Shown here: piece by piece, positions 63,273 through 64,000 of the stretch
How positions within the stretch are numbered: the first letter of the stretch is position 1
Layout: every line of letters starts with the position of its first letter
Source of the DNA: Candidatus Aquiluna sp. UB-MaderosW2red
GTDB taxonomy: Bacteria; Actinomycetota; Actinomycetes; Actinomycetales; Microbacteriaceae
Length of the DNA: 64,000 nt
Direction: 5' to 3'
Assembly: GCF_900100865.1 (NCBI RefSeq)
Contig: NZ_LT627734.1
Span: 1,240,001 to 1,304,000 of the forward strand
The notes under the pieces: generated by a model
What the model saw: only the letters and a program-made list of their open reading frames with translations
Database searches by the model: none
What the model was told of the DNA's origin: nothing
Translations under genes and position numbers: made by a program

Positions 63273-64000
63273 TTCGGGGACTCCGGACCCCTCCAGCCAA
63301 CAACTGGCAGGGCGAATTTTCTGACCAAGCGATCCGTGAAGGGAGCGTCACTCAGCACAATCATTGGTATTGAGGTATCCGATTTATAAACTTCGACCCT
63401 GGATCCGGGGCTCAAATCAAAGCTGCGCCTACCATCACACCACATCACTCCAGCACTCGCACTTCGAGCAAGGACCTCGATGGCAATCTCCGTGTTTGTG
63501 CCTAAAACAAGTGGCCGCGCAAATAGGGCGTGTGCGCTCAGGGGGACAAGCAGAAGCGCTTCGACATTTGGCCAGACAACCGGTCCTCCAGCGCTAAAGG
63601 CGTAAGCCGTGGATCCGGTGGGAGTTGATACCAGTACACCATCGCAGCCAAATGCCGCCAGTGGCCGACCATCCACCTCCATGACTACCTCGAGGACCCG
63701 CTCACGAGCACTTTTTTCTACGGTCACCTCATTGAGTGCCCAGGAATTAAAAACCTCAACACCTGAAACCATCACCGAAACTTCGAGGGCGACTCGGTTT
63801 CTAACTTTGTAATCCTTTTGAGCAAGGGCGGCGATTGCCGCGTCCAGACCAATAAGTTCCGCCTCTGCCATGAATCCGACGTGACCCGTATTGATTCCAA
63901 GAATAGGGACATTTTTCCCAAAGGTTAGTTCGGCAGCTCGAAGGATGCTCCCGTCACCCCCTAAGACCACCACGGCTTCGAGCTTCTGGGAATCATATTC
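63269..64000 (-). CDS. nadK: NAD kinase (5' end outside window)
   Basis: Phosphorylates NAD to NADP. The frame is open to base 64000, so the N-terminus (roughly 60 residues in relatives) is missing. Visible: VVVLGGDGSILRAAE (GGDG phosphate loop), GINTGHVGFMAEAE, NEVTVEKSARERVLEVVMEVDG and SVSTPTGSTAYAFSAGGPVVWP-type LVSTPTGSTAYAFSAGG. The segment starting at GTG 63973 is internal, not the true start. Downstream coupling to recN is by a 4-nt overlap. Confidence 0.95.
   Translation of the reverse strand, partial: EYDSQKLEAVVVLGGDGSILRAAELTFGKNVPILGINTGHVGFMAEAELIGLDAAIAALAQKDYKVRNRVALEVSVMVSGVEVFNSWALNEVTVEKSARERVLEVVMEVDGRPLAAFGCDGVLVSTPTGSTAYAFSAGGPVVWPNVEALLLVPLSAHALFARPLVLGTNTEIAIEVLARSASAGVMWCDGRRSFDLSPGSRVEVYKSDTSIPMIVLSDAPFTDRLVRKFALPVVGWRGPESPN

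Noticed and set aside
1-64000. CRISPR arrays, toxin-antitoxin pairs, restriction or other defence systems
   Set aside because: I read the intergenic gaps and small frames on both strands and found no spaced repeats and no recognisable defence proteins.

Overview
The window is ordinary, densely packed chromosomal DNA of an actinobacterium, about half G+C by eye. I see no mobile element, prophage, CRISPR array or foreign island. Several things point to Actinobacteria: the division and cell-wall (dcw) cluster runs on through sepF, yggT and divIVA and has no ftsA; a GarA-type FHA protein sits next to an FtsR-type MerR regulator; class II DAHP synthase, an Rv2175c-type DNA-binding protein, DUF3040 and DUF3043 proteins and the actinobacterial cytochrome oxidase subunit CtaF are all present. 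Moderate G+C, tiny intergenic gaps, overlapping stop codons and missing accessory genes suggest a streamlined, small-genome Microbacteriaceae member such as the freshwater Luna lineage (Rhodoluna/Aquiluna-like). That placement is inference from gene content, not from an alignment.

Layout. 1-600: the end of a plus-strand gene, two terminators and tmRNA (ssrA). 672-5491 (minus): ctaF, ctaD, ctaC, an ErpA-type Fe-S protein and an M20 dipeptidase. 5527-7092 (plus): a DUF3043 membrane protein and an aldo/keto reductase. 7089-9833 (minus): pyrD, nrdR, hisD. 9883-10407 (plus): a flavin reductase-like protein. 10404-32342 (minus): a block transcribed from mraZ down to dnaE, in the order mraZ-rsmH-ftsL-ftsI-murE-murF-mraY-murD-ftsW-murG-murC-ftsQ-ftsZ-yggS-sepF-yggT-divIVA-lspA-rluD-dnaE. 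32497-37352: DUF3040, a polyprenyl diphosphate synthase (plus), Rv2175c-like, aroG, plsC and a ROK glucokinase. 37506-47581: fadD15-type acyl-CoA ligase, def, a MinD-like ATPase, pyruvate carboxylase, an orphan ParA, two MerR regulators, garA and pgsA. 47814-54004: a secreted 5'-nucleotidase, an ABC-F ATPase, tRNA-Pro, DUF368 and der. 53997-64000 (minus): cmk, tyrA, aroH, rluB, scpB, scpA, parA, xerD, pyrG, recN and the start-truncated nadK, an order close to the cmk-to-nadK stretch of Mycobacterium.

How the genes work together. Most of the window makes and divides the cell envelope: peptidoglycan precursors (murC-G, mraY), septal synthesis (ftsW, ftsI, ftsQ, ftsL), the Z ring (ftsZ, sepF), polar growth (divIVA), lipoprotein processing (lspA) and phospholipids (pgsA, plsC). 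The rest covers terminal respiration, replication and segregation (dnaE, scpAB, parA, xerD), repair (recN), and nucleotide, aromatic amino acid and central carbon metabolism. Regulators of division and metabolism (mraZ, ftsR, garA, nrdR) sit among their likely targets.

I did not find a convincing undescribed protein system. The most interesting unexplained signals are regulatory: a long RNA-type hairpin between mraZ and rsmH whose two non-Watson-Crick positions are G-U only on the mRNA strand; a three-box MraZ operator at exact 10-bp spacing; a dyad in the leader of a MerR gene; several promoters placed for leaderless mRNAs; and systematic 4-nt stop-stop overlaps between convergent genes.
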